64,000 nt of DNA from JAVKFY01 sp040223615 (GTDB lineage: Bacteria; Pseudomonadota; Alphaproteobacteria; GCA-2731375), in contig JAVKFY010000054.1 in assembly GCA_040223615.1 (NCBI GenBank), forward strand, positions 1 through 64,000, in the 5' to 3' direction. Positions 52,165 to 61,229 of the stretch are shown piece after piece; positions within the stretch are counted from its first letter, which is position 1, and the number at the start of each line of letters is the position of its first letter. The notes beneath the pieces were generated by a model. It was not told where the DNA came from. It saw only the letters and a program-made list of their open reading frames with translations, and did no database searches. The translations under genes and the position numbers were made by a program.

Positions 52165-52317
52165 GGTGTCTCTCCTTGCGCGTTGGATTTGTCTCGAGTT
52201 GTCCTGTCTGGCTGCCGGTCCGTCCCGATCGGTTGGCGGACGCTTAAGACGCGGTGGTCTCACAAGCCGTGTTCGGAAAGGCCTGGGTGACCTGTACCGG
52301 TGCTCCGCTTCGCGGCC

Positions 52318-52548
52318 TCAGTGCCCAGGTCGATTGGAAGACGAGGCGTTGACGACGGCGAGCGCGCCTGGCGTGGCGACGGCGGTCGCCGGAATGCAAC
52401 CGCGCAGAAAGTCGTTCTCGCGCTCGAGATCGACGATGCGCTGTTGAAGCCGGAGCAACGCCAGCGCCGCGTCTGCTGCGGGGACCAATAGCTGATCCTG
52501 ACGGCCGCCTTGCGGCGAGGGACCACGGGCGGGCACGGGTGGCTGCAT
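52318..52548 (-). CDS. Small protein with a coiled-coil segment
   Basis: 76 residues from MQPPVPARGPSPQGG, with AAAGGA 6 bases upstream. A Leu-rich helix (LALLRLQQRIVDLERENDFLR, about 34-53) looks like a leucine zipper; both ends are low-complexity. It faces away from the histidine kinase gene. Not recognised; may be real but small. Confidence 0.45.
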   Translation of the reverse strand: MQPPVPARGPSPQGGRQDQLLVPAADAALALLRLQQRIVDLERENDFLRGCIPATAVATPGALAVVNASSSNRPGH

Positions 52549-52727
52549 GGTTTCGTCCTTTCGTCTCGCGTGGCCGGCATTAGTACCGGCGCTCATGCAG
52601 GGCGAGATGTAGGCGCTCGGCACAGAACGCGTAATTCGGAGATGTGCGTAGGTAGTCGCCCTTATGCGCCGTGTCCGCTAAGTTTCACGTCACTCGGCAC
52701 GCGAACAGGCGAGAAGGAGCACTGGTG

Positions 52728-53888
52728 ATGGACGATGCAAGCCAGGCTCTTACCCAGCGCTACCGCGATCTCATTCTCGAAGCGTCGGGCGATGGCGTTT
52801 ACGGCGTGGACGATCAGGGCCGTACGATCTTTGCCAACCCGGCGGCCGTGCGCTTATGCGGCTACACGTTCGAGGATCTGATCGGGCGGAGCCCGCACGA
52901 GCTCACCCACCACACGCGCCCAGACGGTCGCCATTATCCGGCGTCCGAGTGCCCGATCTACGCAGCGTTCTGCGACGGCGAAGTGCATCGCGTCGAGGAC
53001 GAGGTGTTCTGGCGGAAGGACGGAACCTGCTTCCCGGTCGAGTACATCAGCACTCCGATCATTGAAGACGGCCGGATCATTGGCGCGGTCGTTTCTTTTC
53101 GTGACATCACGAAGCGCAAGGCTGCCGAGGCCGCGCTCGAAGCCAGCCGCGAACGTACTCGCACGCTCGAGGCCGACCTGCACCATGTGTCACGGCTAAG
53201 TGCGATGGGTGAGATGGCGTCCGGCTTGGCTCACGAGCTCAACCAGCCGCTGACGGCGATCGTGAGCTACGTCCGCGCGGCCAAGAGATTTCTGCAGGGT
53301 GACATGCCGGACGGCGAGGCGCGTGCCATTGAGTATGTCGACCGGGCTGCGGACCAGGCGCTCAGGGCCGGCGAGATCATCTGGCGGCTGCGACAGTTCG
53401 TCCTCAAAGGGGACGGCACCCGAACCTTCGAGGACATAGGAACCGTGGTGGGCGAGGCAGTAAGTTTGGCTGCATCCGCGGTTCGTGCGCCGTCCATCGC
53501 GATCAGCTTTCACGAGGGGCCAGGATCGAACCTGATACTTATGGACAAGGTCCGGATACAGCAGGTCGTGGTGAACCTCGTGCGCAATGCCGTCGAGGCG
53601 ATTGGCGACGTCAATGATGGTCGAGTCGATATCGTTTCGAAAGTCGACGATGCCGATGGCGCAGAGGTCGTCGTTCGCGACAACGGCCCCGGACTCGCGG
53701 AGGAGGTGCGGGACCAGCTCTTTCAGTCATTCGTGACGTCGAAGGCATCGGGGATGGGCGTCGGTCTTTCGATCTGCCGCTCGATCGTGGAGGAGCATGG
53801 TGGCAGGCTGACAGGGGAAGAGAACGCGTCCGGCGGCATGACCTTTCGCTTCACTCTGCCTGCTTCGCCGGACAATGCTGCGACATGA
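52728..53888 (+). CDS. PAS-domain sensor histidine kinase, FixL/DctB-like
   Basis: 386 residues. One PAS domain (about 12-130, with GVYGVDDQGRTIFANPAAV and a PAC-type ending FRDITKRKA), a coiled linker, HisKA with the phospho-His in MASGLAHELNQPLTAI, and HATPase_c with N (NLVRNAVEAI), G1 (DNGPGL) and G2 (GMGVGLSICRSIV) boxes. No membrane segments, so a cytosolic sensor; heme binding cannot be judged. The stop overlaps the response regulator start (ATGA). Confidence 0.93.
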   Translation: MDDASQALTQRYRDLILEASGDGVYGVDDQGRTIFANPAAVRLCGYTFEDLIGRSPHELTHHTRPDGRHYPASECPIYAAFCDGEVHRVEDEVFWRKDGTCFPVEYISTPIIEDGRIIGAVVSFRDITKRKAAEAALEASRERTRTLEADLHHVSRLSAMGEMASGLAHELNQPLTAIVSYVRAAKRFLQGDMPDGEARAIEYVDRAADQALRAGEIIWRLRQFVLKGDGTRTFEDIGTVVGEAVSLAASAVRAPSIAISFHEGPGSNLILMDKVRIQQVVVNLVRNAVEAIGDVNDGRVDIVSKVDDADGAEVVVRDNGPGLAEEVRDQLFQSFVTSKASGMGVGLSICRSIVEEHGGRLTGEENASGGMTFRFTLPASPDNAAT

Positions 53889-54517
53889 GCGTGACACAGA
53901 CAGTCTTCGTGCTCGACGACGACGAAGCGGTCCGTGACTCCCTTGGAGCGCTCCTCGAGTCCTGTGGGCTTCACTTCAGGTCCTATGCATCGGGTGAAAC
54001 CTTCCTGGCGGAACTGGACGCCGGCTTCGCGGGGTGCGTTGTTCTGGACGTGCGCATGCCGGGTCTGAGCGGGCTCGAACTGCTGGAGCAGTTGGCGGCC
54101 ATGAAGACGCCATTGCCGGTGATCATCGTCACCGGGCACGGGGACCTGCCGATGGCGGTGAAGGCAATGAAGGCTGGTGCGGTGGACTTCATCGAGAAGC
54201 CCTTCGATGACGAGTCGATTCTGGAGAGCATCCACGTGGCGCTCGCTCGCGGCGCGAAGCTGCAAGCGGAGACGGCGTCGGCACAGGTCGTTGAGGCGAA
54301 CGTCAAGCGGCTGACGGCACGTGAGCGCCAGGTCCTCGAGCAGGTCGTGCAGGGTCATCCGAACAAGGTCATTGCCTACAACCTGAGCATCAGTCCGAGG
54401 ACGGTCGAAATCCATCGCGCCCGCGTCATCGAGAAGCTGCAAGCGCGGAACCTCTCCCATCTCGTCCGCATGGCGATAACTGCCGGCATCATCGGCGCCG
54501 GGAACGAGACGCTGTAG
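53885..54517 (+). CDS. FixJ-type response regulator (receiver + LuxR HTH)
   Basis: 210 residues. Receiver domain (1-120) with acidic pocket DDDE, phospho-Asp in CVVLDVRMPG and Lys in FIEKPFDD; LuxR-type HTH (about 140-205: LTARERQVLEQVVQGHPNKVIAYNLSISPRTVEIHR). Coupled to the kinase gene, so kinase and regulator form a two-component pair. Confidence 0.93.
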   Translation: MSVTQTVFVLDDDEAVRDSLGALLESCGLHFRSYASGETFLAELDAGFAGCVVLDVRMPGLSGLELLEQLAAMKTPLPVIIVTGHGDLPMAVKAMKAGAVDFIEKPFDDESILESIHVALARGAKLQAETASAQVVEANVKRLTARERQVLEQVVQGHPNKVIAYNLSISPRTVEIHRARVIEKLQARNLSHLVRMAITAGIIGAGNETL

Positions 54518-54556
54518 CTAGCGGCCCCGACGGCGGCTCTTGGGCCTGCACCGACC

Positions 54557-54572
54557 TACGTAGCACTACGTA
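54557..54572. promoter_or_regulatory. Tandem TACGTA motif, likely response-regulator box
   Basis: TACGTA at 54,557-54,562 and 54,567-54,572, 10 bases apart (one helical turn), between the FixJ-type regulator and the single-domain regulator. FixJ-family and related LuxR-type regulators bind TACGTA-like sequences, and the layout places it upstream of the second regulator gene. Confidence 0.5.
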
Positions 54573-54670
54573 TTCGGGATGGCAGCGGAGTTAGCCAAGT
54601 TGAATGGCATGCCCTGGTAGGCCGGGCGACGTCGCTTCGTCGCCAACTGCAACATGGATCCCCGCGCCCC

Positions 54671-55045
54671 ATGCCGAAGACGATTGCCATAGTCGATGAT
54701 GACGAGGCTGTTCGCGACTCGCTGGCCGCGCTACTTACTTCAGCGGGATATGAAGTGGATACTTACGGCACGAGTTCGGCCTTTCTGCGGGCGGTTCAAC
54801 GGAACCGCCCCGACGGCGTGATCCTCGACCATCAGATGATCGGCACGACGGGCGTCGAGGCTGCCGAACAACTTGGGCGTGGCAAGTCGCAGATGGCAAT
54901 CGTCATGATCTCAGGCAACCTGACTGACGCCGTGCAAAGACGAGCCAAGTACGCCGGCGTTGCGGCGATCCTCGAGAAACCCTTCTCCGACGAAACGCTC
55001 ATTGAGATTCTCGAGGGACTATTTGGGTCCAAGGGCTCCGGCTAG
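54671..55045 (+). CDS. Single-domain response regulator
   Basis: 124 residues: receiver only. DDDE at 9-12, phospho-Asp in VILDHQMIG, Thr/Ser in VMISGN, Lys in ILEKPFSD. No output domain. Could act as phosphate sink or partner of the neighbouring kinase; gene follows a TACGTA tandem motif. Confidence 0.9.
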   Translation: MPKTIAIVDDDEAVRDSLAALLTSAGYEVDTYGTSSAFLRAVQRNRPDGVILDHQMIGTTGVEAAEQLGRGKSQMAIVMISGNLTDAVQRRAKYAGVAAILEKPFSDETLIEILEGLFGSKGSG

Positions 55046-55333
55046 CTCGCGGTAGGTCGCTTCGGATTCGGCGCACTTGTCCGAAACGCGTCAGAGGCGG
55101 ATATGAGCTTCACCTGCATGGATGGCCGCTTCGCCCTCCATGACGGACAGATCGACGACCGCCTTGTCCGTGCCATGGTGCTGCCGCGATCGTAGATGGG
55201 CACATCTTCGATCCACGATATGAACGAAGCGGACCGGGCAATGCCGGGATCGCGGGAGTATCGTGTCTTGAGGACACCGTGACCGATATGCCTGAAATTT
55301 GGACAAGGCGGAATGCGAAACAGGGAGACATGA
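55046..55333. other. Intergenic stretch before the catabolic region
   Basis: 288 bases. A 30-residue frame (MSFTCMDGRFALHDGQ...) at about 55,102-55,194 is too short and lacks a ribosome site to be called. Probably holds the promoter of the SDR gene. Confidence 0.3.
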
Positions 55334-56089
55334 ATGTCTTTGAACGAGAAGGTGGTGATCATCACCGGCGCGGCGATGGGCATCGGGCGCGCCATCGCCC
55401 AGGGTTTTCACGACGCGGGCGCCTTCGTTGTCGTGGCTGACCGCGCCGGCGCCGAAGACGCCGCATCGGCGCTGTCGAGCACCAACCGCAAGGCATTGGC
55501 CGTGGCCTGTGACGTCTCGAAGCAAGCGGACACCGAGGCTCTGGCGCAAGCGGTGCTGGAGGCGTTTGGGCGGATTGACGTGCTGGTGAACAACGCCGGG
55601 ATCTATTCCTCTCTCGAACCAAAACCTTTCGAGGATCTCGACGTCGAAGAGTGGCGCTCCTTGCTGGACGTCAACGTGATCGGCCAGTTCCTGGCCTGCA
55701 AGGCCGTTGTCCCGGCGATGAAGTCCCAAGGCGGCGGCCGGATCATCAACATCTCGTCAGGGACACCGTTCAAGGGCGTGCCGTTCATGCTGCACTACGT
55801 TGCCAGCAAGGGCGCCATCAACGCGATGACCAAAGCCCTGGCCAAGGAACTCGGGGGATCCGGCATTCTGGTCAACGGCGTTGCCCCAGGCTTCACGCTC
55901 TCCGATGGCGTCCGCGGCAATCCAATGCAGTTGGAGAAACTCCAGGAAATCTCCCTGCAGGCCCGCGTACTGGCCCGCGACCAGCATCCGCAGGACATCG
56001 TCGGCGCAGTCACCTTCCTCGCGTCGGATGCCGCGGCATTCATCACCGGTCAAACGATCGTCGTGGATGGCGGTGCCTACTTCCACTGA
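55334..56089 (+). CDS. Short-chain dehydrogenase/reductase
   Basis: 251 residues, classical SDR: TGAAMGIGRAIAQGF (about 12-26), NNAGIYSS, ISSGTPFKGVPF with catalytic Ser and LHYVASKGAINAMTKAL (YxxxK), C-terminal FITGQTIVVDGGAYF. NAD-preferring by the acidic residue after the second strand (VVVADRAG). Likely oxidises a hydroxyl intermediate in the catabolic region that follows. Confidence 0.92.
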   Translation: MSLNEKVVIITGAAMGIGRAIAQGFHDAGAFVVVADRAGAEDAASALSSTNRKALAVACDVSKQADTEALAQAVLEAFGRIDVLVNNAGIYSSLEPKPFEDLDVEEWRSLLDVNVIGQFLACKAVVPAMKSQGGGRIINISSGTPFKGVPFMLHYVASKGAINAMTKALAKELGGSGILVNGVAPGFTLSDGVRGNPMQLEKLQEISLQARVLARDQHPQDIVGAVTFLASDAAAFITGQTIVVDGGAYFH

Positions 56090-56306
56090 AGCTTGGCCGC
56101 TTCGGAAGACGGCAGGCGGAGGCGGCGATGAACGGCGACGGATGGCACGCCGGTTCGCCCTCGATGGGGGATATGAGCCGCCGAAGGTCTGGGTTGCTCT
56201 CGGCAGCCGCCATCGGCCCAGGGCGCCCATCGCGGCCGTTGCCGGCCAGGAACGGCCTGTCGGCGTCTCGCATTCGGGGGTTGACGGACCACGCGACATC
56301 AACCTC

Positions 56307-56322
56307 AATTGGTCGAACCATT
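56307..56322. promoter_or_regulatory. FadR/GntR-type operator-like site
   Basis: AATTGGTCGAACCATT: TGGT and ACCA arms with a three-base spacer, the layout of E. coli FadR boxes (TGGTCxGACCA). It lies 26 bases before the CoA-transferase operon, whose last gene encodes a FadR-subfamily regulator, so autoregulation is likely. Confidence 0.6.
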
Positions 56323-56347
56323 AGATCAAGGACACACGAGGTGAGGG

Positions 56348-57175
56348 ATGCCGATAACGCGGCGTGAGTACGCCATGGGCGAGATGCTGGCGGTTCTGCT
56401 GGCGCGCGATCTGGGCGATGGCGAGAAGGCCATCGTTGGCACCAACTCCGACATCCAGGTCGCGGCCTGCAACCTGGCCCGCAAGCGCCAGGCCCCGGGG
56501 CTATGGTGGGTGTCGGGCCCGGGCGGCATGACCAATACCGACGAGGGCGTGATCCGGCCGGCGGCCGACGCGGAGAATGTCGGCGTCTGCGAGGCGCAGA
56601 TGGACCTGCCGGCGATGATCGACTTCATCGACTGGCAGGTGCATTTCTTCGACTTCGCCATCCTCGGCGCGTTGCAGGCCGACCGCTTCGGCAACATCAA
56701 CACCGTCTGCGTCGGAGACCACGCGGCGCCCCGGTTGCGGGGCCCCGGCACTGTCGGGATCAGCGCGCTGTGCGGGCTTTCGAAGCGCTTCTACATCATG
56801 ATGACGCGGCACGACCGCGGCGCCTTCGTTGAGAAGGTCGACTTCGTCAGCGGCGCCGGCCATATGTCGGGCGGCGACAGCCGCACCGAGGCGGGCCTGC
56901 CGCCCGGCGGTCCGTCGATGGTGGTCACCCCGCTGGGCGTGTTCGACTTCGCCACGCCGGACAAGTCGATGCGGCTGGCCTCGCTGCACCCCGGCGTCAC
57001 GGTGGAGCAAGTGCGCGACAACACGAGCTTCGATCTCGCGATCCCCGACGACGTGCCGACCACGCCGGAGCCGACCGATGAGGAGCTGTTCCAGCTTCGC
57101 CGCATGGTCGACAACACCGGCGTGCTGGCGCGCAAGTTCCCGTGGCCGACTTCCATCGAACGGGGGGCAGCGTGA
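56348..57175 (+). CDS. CoA-transferase, beta subunit
   Basis: 275 residues, glutaconate/IpdB-type beta subunit: AMGEMLAVLLARDLGDGEKAIVGTNSDI, WWVSGPGGMTNTDEGV, GALQADRFGNIN, and KVDFVSGAGHMSGG. Needs an alpha subunit to transfer CoA to a carboxylic acid; the alpha gene is encoded two genes downstream. The end overlaps the acyl-CoA dehydrogenase start by one base. Confidence 0.87.
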   Translation: MPITRREYAMGEMLAVLLARDLGDGEKAIVGTNSDIQVAACNLARKRQAPGLWWVSGPGGMTNTDEGVIRPAADAENVGVCEAQMDLPAMIDFIDWQVHFFDFAILGALQADRFGNINTVCVGDHAAPRLRGPGTVGISALCGLSKRFYIMMTRHDRGAFVEKVDFVSGAGHMSGGDSRTEAGLPPGGPSMVVTPLGVFDFATPDKSMRLASLHPGVTVEQVRDNTSFDLAIPDDVPTTPEPTDEELFQLRRMVDNTGVLARKFPWPTSIERGAA

Positions 57176-58326
57176 TGCACAACTACCATTTCCAGGAACA
57201 CCATCTGATGTTCCGCGATCAGGTCCGCCGCATGGCCGAGCGTCACGTGGCGCCGATCGCCGCCGAGATCGACGAGAATGACCGCTTCCCGGAGGAGCTG
57301 GTCGAGGTGTTCGGCGACATGGGCCTGCTGCAGCTCTGGGTACCGGAGGCATATGGCGGCCCGGGCGCCGACCTCACCTCGGTGTGCATCGCCAAGGAGG
57401 AGGTCGCGAAGCACTCCGAGTCGGCCGCGCTGATGGTGGCCAACAACTCGTTCGGGCTGATCCTGCCGATCCTGAACTTCGGCAGCGAGGAACAGAAGCG
57501 CCACTATCTCGGCATCGCCGCCAAGGGCCGCACGCTGACCGCCGTGGCGATCACCGAGCCCGGCACCGGTTCCGACGTGTCGTCGATGCAGACCCGCGCC
57601 GTGCGCGACGGCGACAGCTGGGTGCTGAACGGCCAGAAGATGTACATCACCTTCGGGCCGGTGGCGCACTACATCCTGGTGTTCGCGCGCACCGCCGAAG
57701 GCAAGGGCGCCAACGGCATCTCCGCCTTCCTGCTCGATACCTCGACCAAGGGATTCTCGGTCGGCAAGCTCGACCGCAAGATGGGCATCCGCGGTGTGCC
57801 CAACGCGCCGATCTTCTTCGAGGACGTGCGCATTCCGGCAGAGAACCTGATCGGCGAGGAAGGCCAGGCATTCAAGAGCTGTATGCGCATCCTCGACCTG
57901 AACCGGCCAACCATCGGCGCGATCTCGGTCGGCCTGGCGCAAGGCGCGATCGACTGCGCCGCCGACTATGCCCGCGAGCGGGTGCAGTTCGGCCGCCCGA
58001 TCGCCGACCTGCAGGCGATCCAGTTCATGCTTGCCGACATGGCGATGCAGACCGAGGCGGCGCGCTGCCTGCTGTACGACTGCGCGCGCATGGCCGACGC
58101 GGAGGACTGGGACGGCTTCTCGGCCAAGGTCTCGATGGTGAAGTGTTTCGCGTCGGACGTGGCGATGAAGGTGACAACCGACGCAGTGCAGGTGCTGGGC
58201 GGCGCCGGCTACATGCGCGACTTCCCGGTCGAGCGGATGATGCGCGACGCCAAGATCAATCAGATATTCGAGGGCACCAACCAGATTCAGCGTCTGGTCA
58301 TTGCCCGTCACATGCTGAAGGGGTAG
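57175..58326 (+). CDS. Acyl-CoA dehydrogenase
   Basis: 383 residues starting MHNYHFQEHHLMFRDQVRR; the ATG shares the last base of the previous stop. Family signatures: ITEPGTGSDVSSMQTRA, YITFGPVAHYILVFART, and the C-terminal QVLGGAGYMRDFPVERMMRDAKINQIFEGTNQIQ. The catalytic Glu is the one in IFEGT. Located between the two CoA-transferase subunit genes, so it probably acts on the CoA ester they produce. Confidence 0.93.
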   Translation: MHNYHFQEHHLMFRDQVRRMAERHVAPIAAEIDENDRFPEELVEVFGDMGLLQLWVPEAYGGPGADLTSVCIAKEEVAKHSESAALMVANNSFGLILPILNFGSEEQKRHYLGIAAKGRTLTAVAITEPGTGSDVSSMQTRAVRDGDSWVLNGQKMYITFGPVAHYILVFARTAEGKGANGISAFLLDTSTKGFSVGKLDRKMGIRGVPNAPIFFEDVRIPAENLIGEEGQAFKSCMRILDLNRPTIGAISVGLAQGAIDCAADYARERVQFGRPIADLQAIQFMLADMAMQTEAARCLLYDCARMADAEDWDGFSAKVSMVKCFASDVAMKVTTDAVQVLGGAGYMRDFPVERMMRDAKINQIFEGTNQIQRLVIARHMLKG

Positions 58327-58330
58327 GGCG

Positions 58331-59206
58331 ATGAGCAAGGTGGTGAGCCTGGGGTCGGCGCTCGATCATGTCTCCGACGGCATGCAGGTAGGCCTCGGCG
58401 GCTGGATCTTCCTGGGGCAGCCGATGGCGCTGGTACGCGGGCTGGTGCGCAAGGCCGTCAAGAACCTGCGGCTTGTGCCGTCGCCAGGGTCGATCGCGCC
58501 GGACATGCTGATCGGCGCCGGGTGCGCGGCGGAGACCGCGTGTGTCTTCATCAGCTTCGAGCATCTCGGTCTGGCGCCGAACTTCCGCCGCATCGCCCAG
58601 GCCGGCGGCATCAAGGTGCTGGAGATGGACGGCCCGGGCCTGGCGGGCGGACTGCGCGCCGGCGCCTGCGACCTGCCCTATGGCCTGATCCCCGATCTCG
58701 GCACCGACCTGCCGAAGGTGAACCCAGAAGGCTACCGCAAGGCGCGGGTGCAGGAGGGCGACCGGCCGCTGCTGGAGGTGCCGGCGATCAAGCCGGACGT
58801 GGTTCTGCTCCACGGCATGCAGGCCGACGAACTGGGCAACGTGCAGTATGCCGGCGCCGGATTCTTCGACCTGTTGCTGGCGCAGGCGGCGAGGAAGGTG
58901 ATCGTCTCGGTCGACCGGCTGGTCACCAACGCCCAGGTGCGCGCCCACCCGCATCTGACCAAGGTGCCGGCGGCCTTTGTCGACGCGGTGGTGGTGGCGC
59001 CGTTCGGGGCACACCCCGCGTCCAGCCCCGGCGTCTACCCGGCCGACGAGGCGCACCTGCGGCAGTATGTGAAGGCCAGCCGCGACACGGCCGCGTTCGA
59101 CACCTATCTGACCGAACATGTCCGGCTCGAAGGCGGTGAGGCGGGCTATCGCGACAGAATCGGCGCCGCCGCCCTGGCCAGCCTGTCGTCGGGGCGGGCT
59201 GCGTGA
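58331..59206 (+). CDS. CoA-transferase, alpha subunit
   Basis: 291 residues, GctA/IpdA-like: GMQVGLGGWIFLGQPMALVRGLVRK, RLVPSPGSIAPDMLIGAG, EHLGLAPNFRRIAQ, and DLPYGLIPDLGTDL. Forms the heteromeric CoA-transferase with the beta subunit at 56.3 kb. Overlaps the regulator gene by four bases. Confidence 0.87.
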   Translation: MSKVVSLGSALDHVSDGMQVGLGGWIFLGQPMALVRGLVRKAVKNLRLVPSPGSIAPDMLIGAGCAAETACVFISFEHLGLAPNFRRIAQAGGIKVLEMDGPGLAGGLRAGACDLPYGLIPDLGTDLPKVNPEGYRKARVQEGDRPLLEVPAIKPDVVLLHGMQADELGNVQYAGAGFFDLLLAQAARKVIVSVDRLVTNAQVRAHPHLTKVPAAFVDAVVVAPFGAHPASSPGVYPADEAHLRQYVKASRDTAAFDTYLTEHVRLEGGEAGYRDRIGAAALASLSSGRAA

Positions 59207-59946
59207 TGGAAGGCGGGTTTCAGCCGATCCGCAAGCGCCGGCTCTCGGACGAGGTCACGCTGCAGATCCGGGCCCGTGTCGCCGCCGGCGAGTTGCGGCC
59301 TGGCGACAAGCTGCCGGCGGAACGCGATATGGCGGACATGTTCGGGGTCAGTCGCGGCGCGGTGCGCGAGGGGCTGCGCGCGCTGGAGCATGCCGGCCTG
59401 GTCGAGTTGCTCCAGGGCACCAAGGGCGGGGCTTTCATTTCCGATGGCGGCAATTCCGCCATCGGCGAGCATTTCCGCGACAAGTACTATCTTGGCGGCA
59501 TCTCGCTTGTGGAGTTGACCGAGGCGCGGTTGTGGCTGGAGGCGCTGGTCGTCCGCGTTGCCACCGAGCGAGCCAGCGAGGCCGACTTCGACGCGCTGGA
59601 AGCCAATGTCGACGAAGCGGAACGGTTGCTGAAGGCCAAGCGCTACGTCGACAAGATCGACGTCCACATCGCCTTCCACATCCTGCTGGCCGAGGCCACG
59701 GGCAATGCCGTCCTGATGACGCTGATGTCGGCGCTGATGGAGGTAATGCACGACTTCGCCCATGCGGCCGGCGGCGAGCGCCACGACCTGACCATCCGCG
59801 CGCGGCGCAAATTGCTGCAGGCGATGCGACGCCGCGACGCCGACGCGGCCGTCGACGCCATGACCAAGCACCTGATCGAGTTGCAGCACCGGTATCGGGA
59901 CGTCGTGCGGAAAGGTATCCCCAACGACGCCACATCGGCGCGGTGA
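59203..59946 (+). CDS. FadR-subfamily GntR regulator
   Basis: 247 residues; GTG and ATG adjacent starts (GTGATG). Winged helix-turn-helix (about 8-78: RRLSDEVTLQIRARVAAGELRPGDKLPAERDMADMFGVSRGAVREGLRALE) and an all-helical FCD effector domain (about 100-235) with the metal-binding Asp/His residues. The operator-like site before the operon fits its DNA half-site pattern. Confidence 0.92.
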   Translation: MMEGGFQPIRKRRLSDEVTLQIRARVAAGELRPGDKLPAERDMADMFGVSRGAVREGLRALEHAGLVELLQGTKGGAFISDGGNSAIGEHFRDKYYLGGISLVELTEARLWLEALVVRVATERASEADFDALEANVDEAERLLKAKRYVDKIDVHIAFHILLAEATGNAVLMTLMSALMEVMHDFAHAAGGERHDLTIRARRKLLQAMRRRDADAAVDAMTKHLIELQHRYRDVVRKGIPNDATSAR

Positions 59947-59956
59947 GGCGACCGTC

Positions 59957-60553
59957 CTACTCGGTACGGTGCAGATCGCCGAGACAGGCGTCAGCAACCA
60001 TGTCGGCATAGGCGCGCGGGCCGACAGGGCCTGTCGGGTCGTACCAGAGATACGTGTAGTTGATCATGCCGACGACCATCATCGTGTAGGCCTTTAGCGC
60101 CCGGCCGCGGGTACGGCCGACGTCGTCGTTGTCACGGATCAGGCGGCGCAGGACCGCCAGGATGGCGCGCTGCTTGGCGACGATCTCGTCGCGCTGCGCC
60201 GCCTGCAGGTTCTGCAGGTCGTGCAGCAGGACGATCTGCAGGTCTTTCGACCCCGCGTTGACGGCGACCATGGCGCGAACCACGTTGCGGAACCGGCTCT
60301 CGGCGCTGTTGCCGATCTTCGCGGCAGCCTCGACCTCGGCCAGCATGTGGTCGAGATGCGTGTCCAGCATCTCGTGGAGCATGGCTTCCTTCGACCCGAA
60401 GTAATGGTAGAGCAGGCCGCGCGAGATGCCATTGGCCTCGGCGAGGTCGGCAATGGTGGTGTTGGGATAGCCCTTGCGCGCGAACTGGACTGCCGCCTTG
60501 CGCAGGATCTCCCGCCGGATCTCCGGGTAGTTCTCCGACTGCGTGCGCGCCAT
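59957..60553 (-). CDS. TetR-family regulator
   Basis: 198 residues. Helix-turn-helix: REILRKAAVQFARKGYPNTTIADLAEANGISRGLLYHYFGSKEAML; C-terminal domain resembles the TetR_C_33-like group (KstR2/FadR-TetR relatives that sense acyl-CoA). Encoded next to the broken ligase on the same strand. May bind the palindrome at 61,230. Confidence 0.92.
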   Translation of the reverse strand: MARTQSENYPEIRREILRKAAVQFARKGYPNTTIADLAEANGISRGLLYHYFGSKEAMLHEMLDTHLDHMLAEVEAAAKIGNSAESRFRNVVRAMVAVNAGSKDLQIVLLHDLQNLQAAQRDEIVAKQRAILAVLRRLIRDNDDVGRTRGRALKAYTMMVVGMINYTYLWYDPTGPVGPRAYADMVADACLGDLHRTE

Positions 60554-60564
60554 GCCGTCTCGCT

Positions 60565-61139
60565 TCAGTTACGCACCAGCACGCGTTGCGCCTTGGCTTC
60601 GTAGCGCGGCAGCGTGCCTTCGGGATGGCATTCGACCGGCACCTTCAGGCCAAGCCGGCTGCTCAGGCTGCGGCCCACGGTGTCGGCCAGATCGTTCGGG
60701 TTGCCGTTGTGGGCGCGTTCCATCTCGATCGCAACCGTCATCTGCTTCGGTGCCTGGGTCAGGCTGTCGACGTAGATCTGCCAGGCCTCCTTCACCGTAC
60801 CCTTGGTCGCGGCGACGACGTCCTCGATCTGCGACGGATAGACGATGACGCCGCGCACCAGAACCGGCTGGCTGAATTGACATCGGTGGTCAGCATCGGG
60901 ATTGGATAGCGCTCGCGCAGCATCGTCTTGTCGAGGAACGGCGGCACGCTCGCCAGCGCCTGCGGGTCGGCGAGGTCGCGCGGGTGCACGCCGCCGGTCT
61001 TGAAATGCGTAATCCATTCCGGCGATTGCGCCAGACGCTCGCCCAGCGCCGACAGCTTGCGATGCTGCATCGCTCGCATGTCGCCGGCATCGAGCTGCTC
61101 GATTTCGCGATGCAGCAAGGACGCGGTCGCTGAGGTCAT
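60565..61139 (-). pseudogene. Phenylacetate-CoA ligase-like gene with a large internal deletion
   Basis: The first frame begins MTSATASLLHREIEQLDAGD and continues RGGVHPRDLADPQALASVPPFLDKTMLRERYP, a typical ligase N-terminus of about 85 residues. Near 60,880 it jumps frame, and the remaining 100 residues match the ligase C-terminus (LVRGVIVYPSQIEDVV, GLKVPVECHPEGTLPRYEAKAQRV). The roughly 250 residues with the ATP- and AMP-binding core are missing. Not functional. Divergent from the oxygenase operon. Confidence 0.85.
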
Positions 61140-61229
61140 CTCCGTCTCCCCGTCTTGAATCATCCGGCACGTCCGGGATCGTTTGCCCCTTGCGCTCGGA
61201 TAGGGGAGTTATTAAAAACCGGACGCTCA

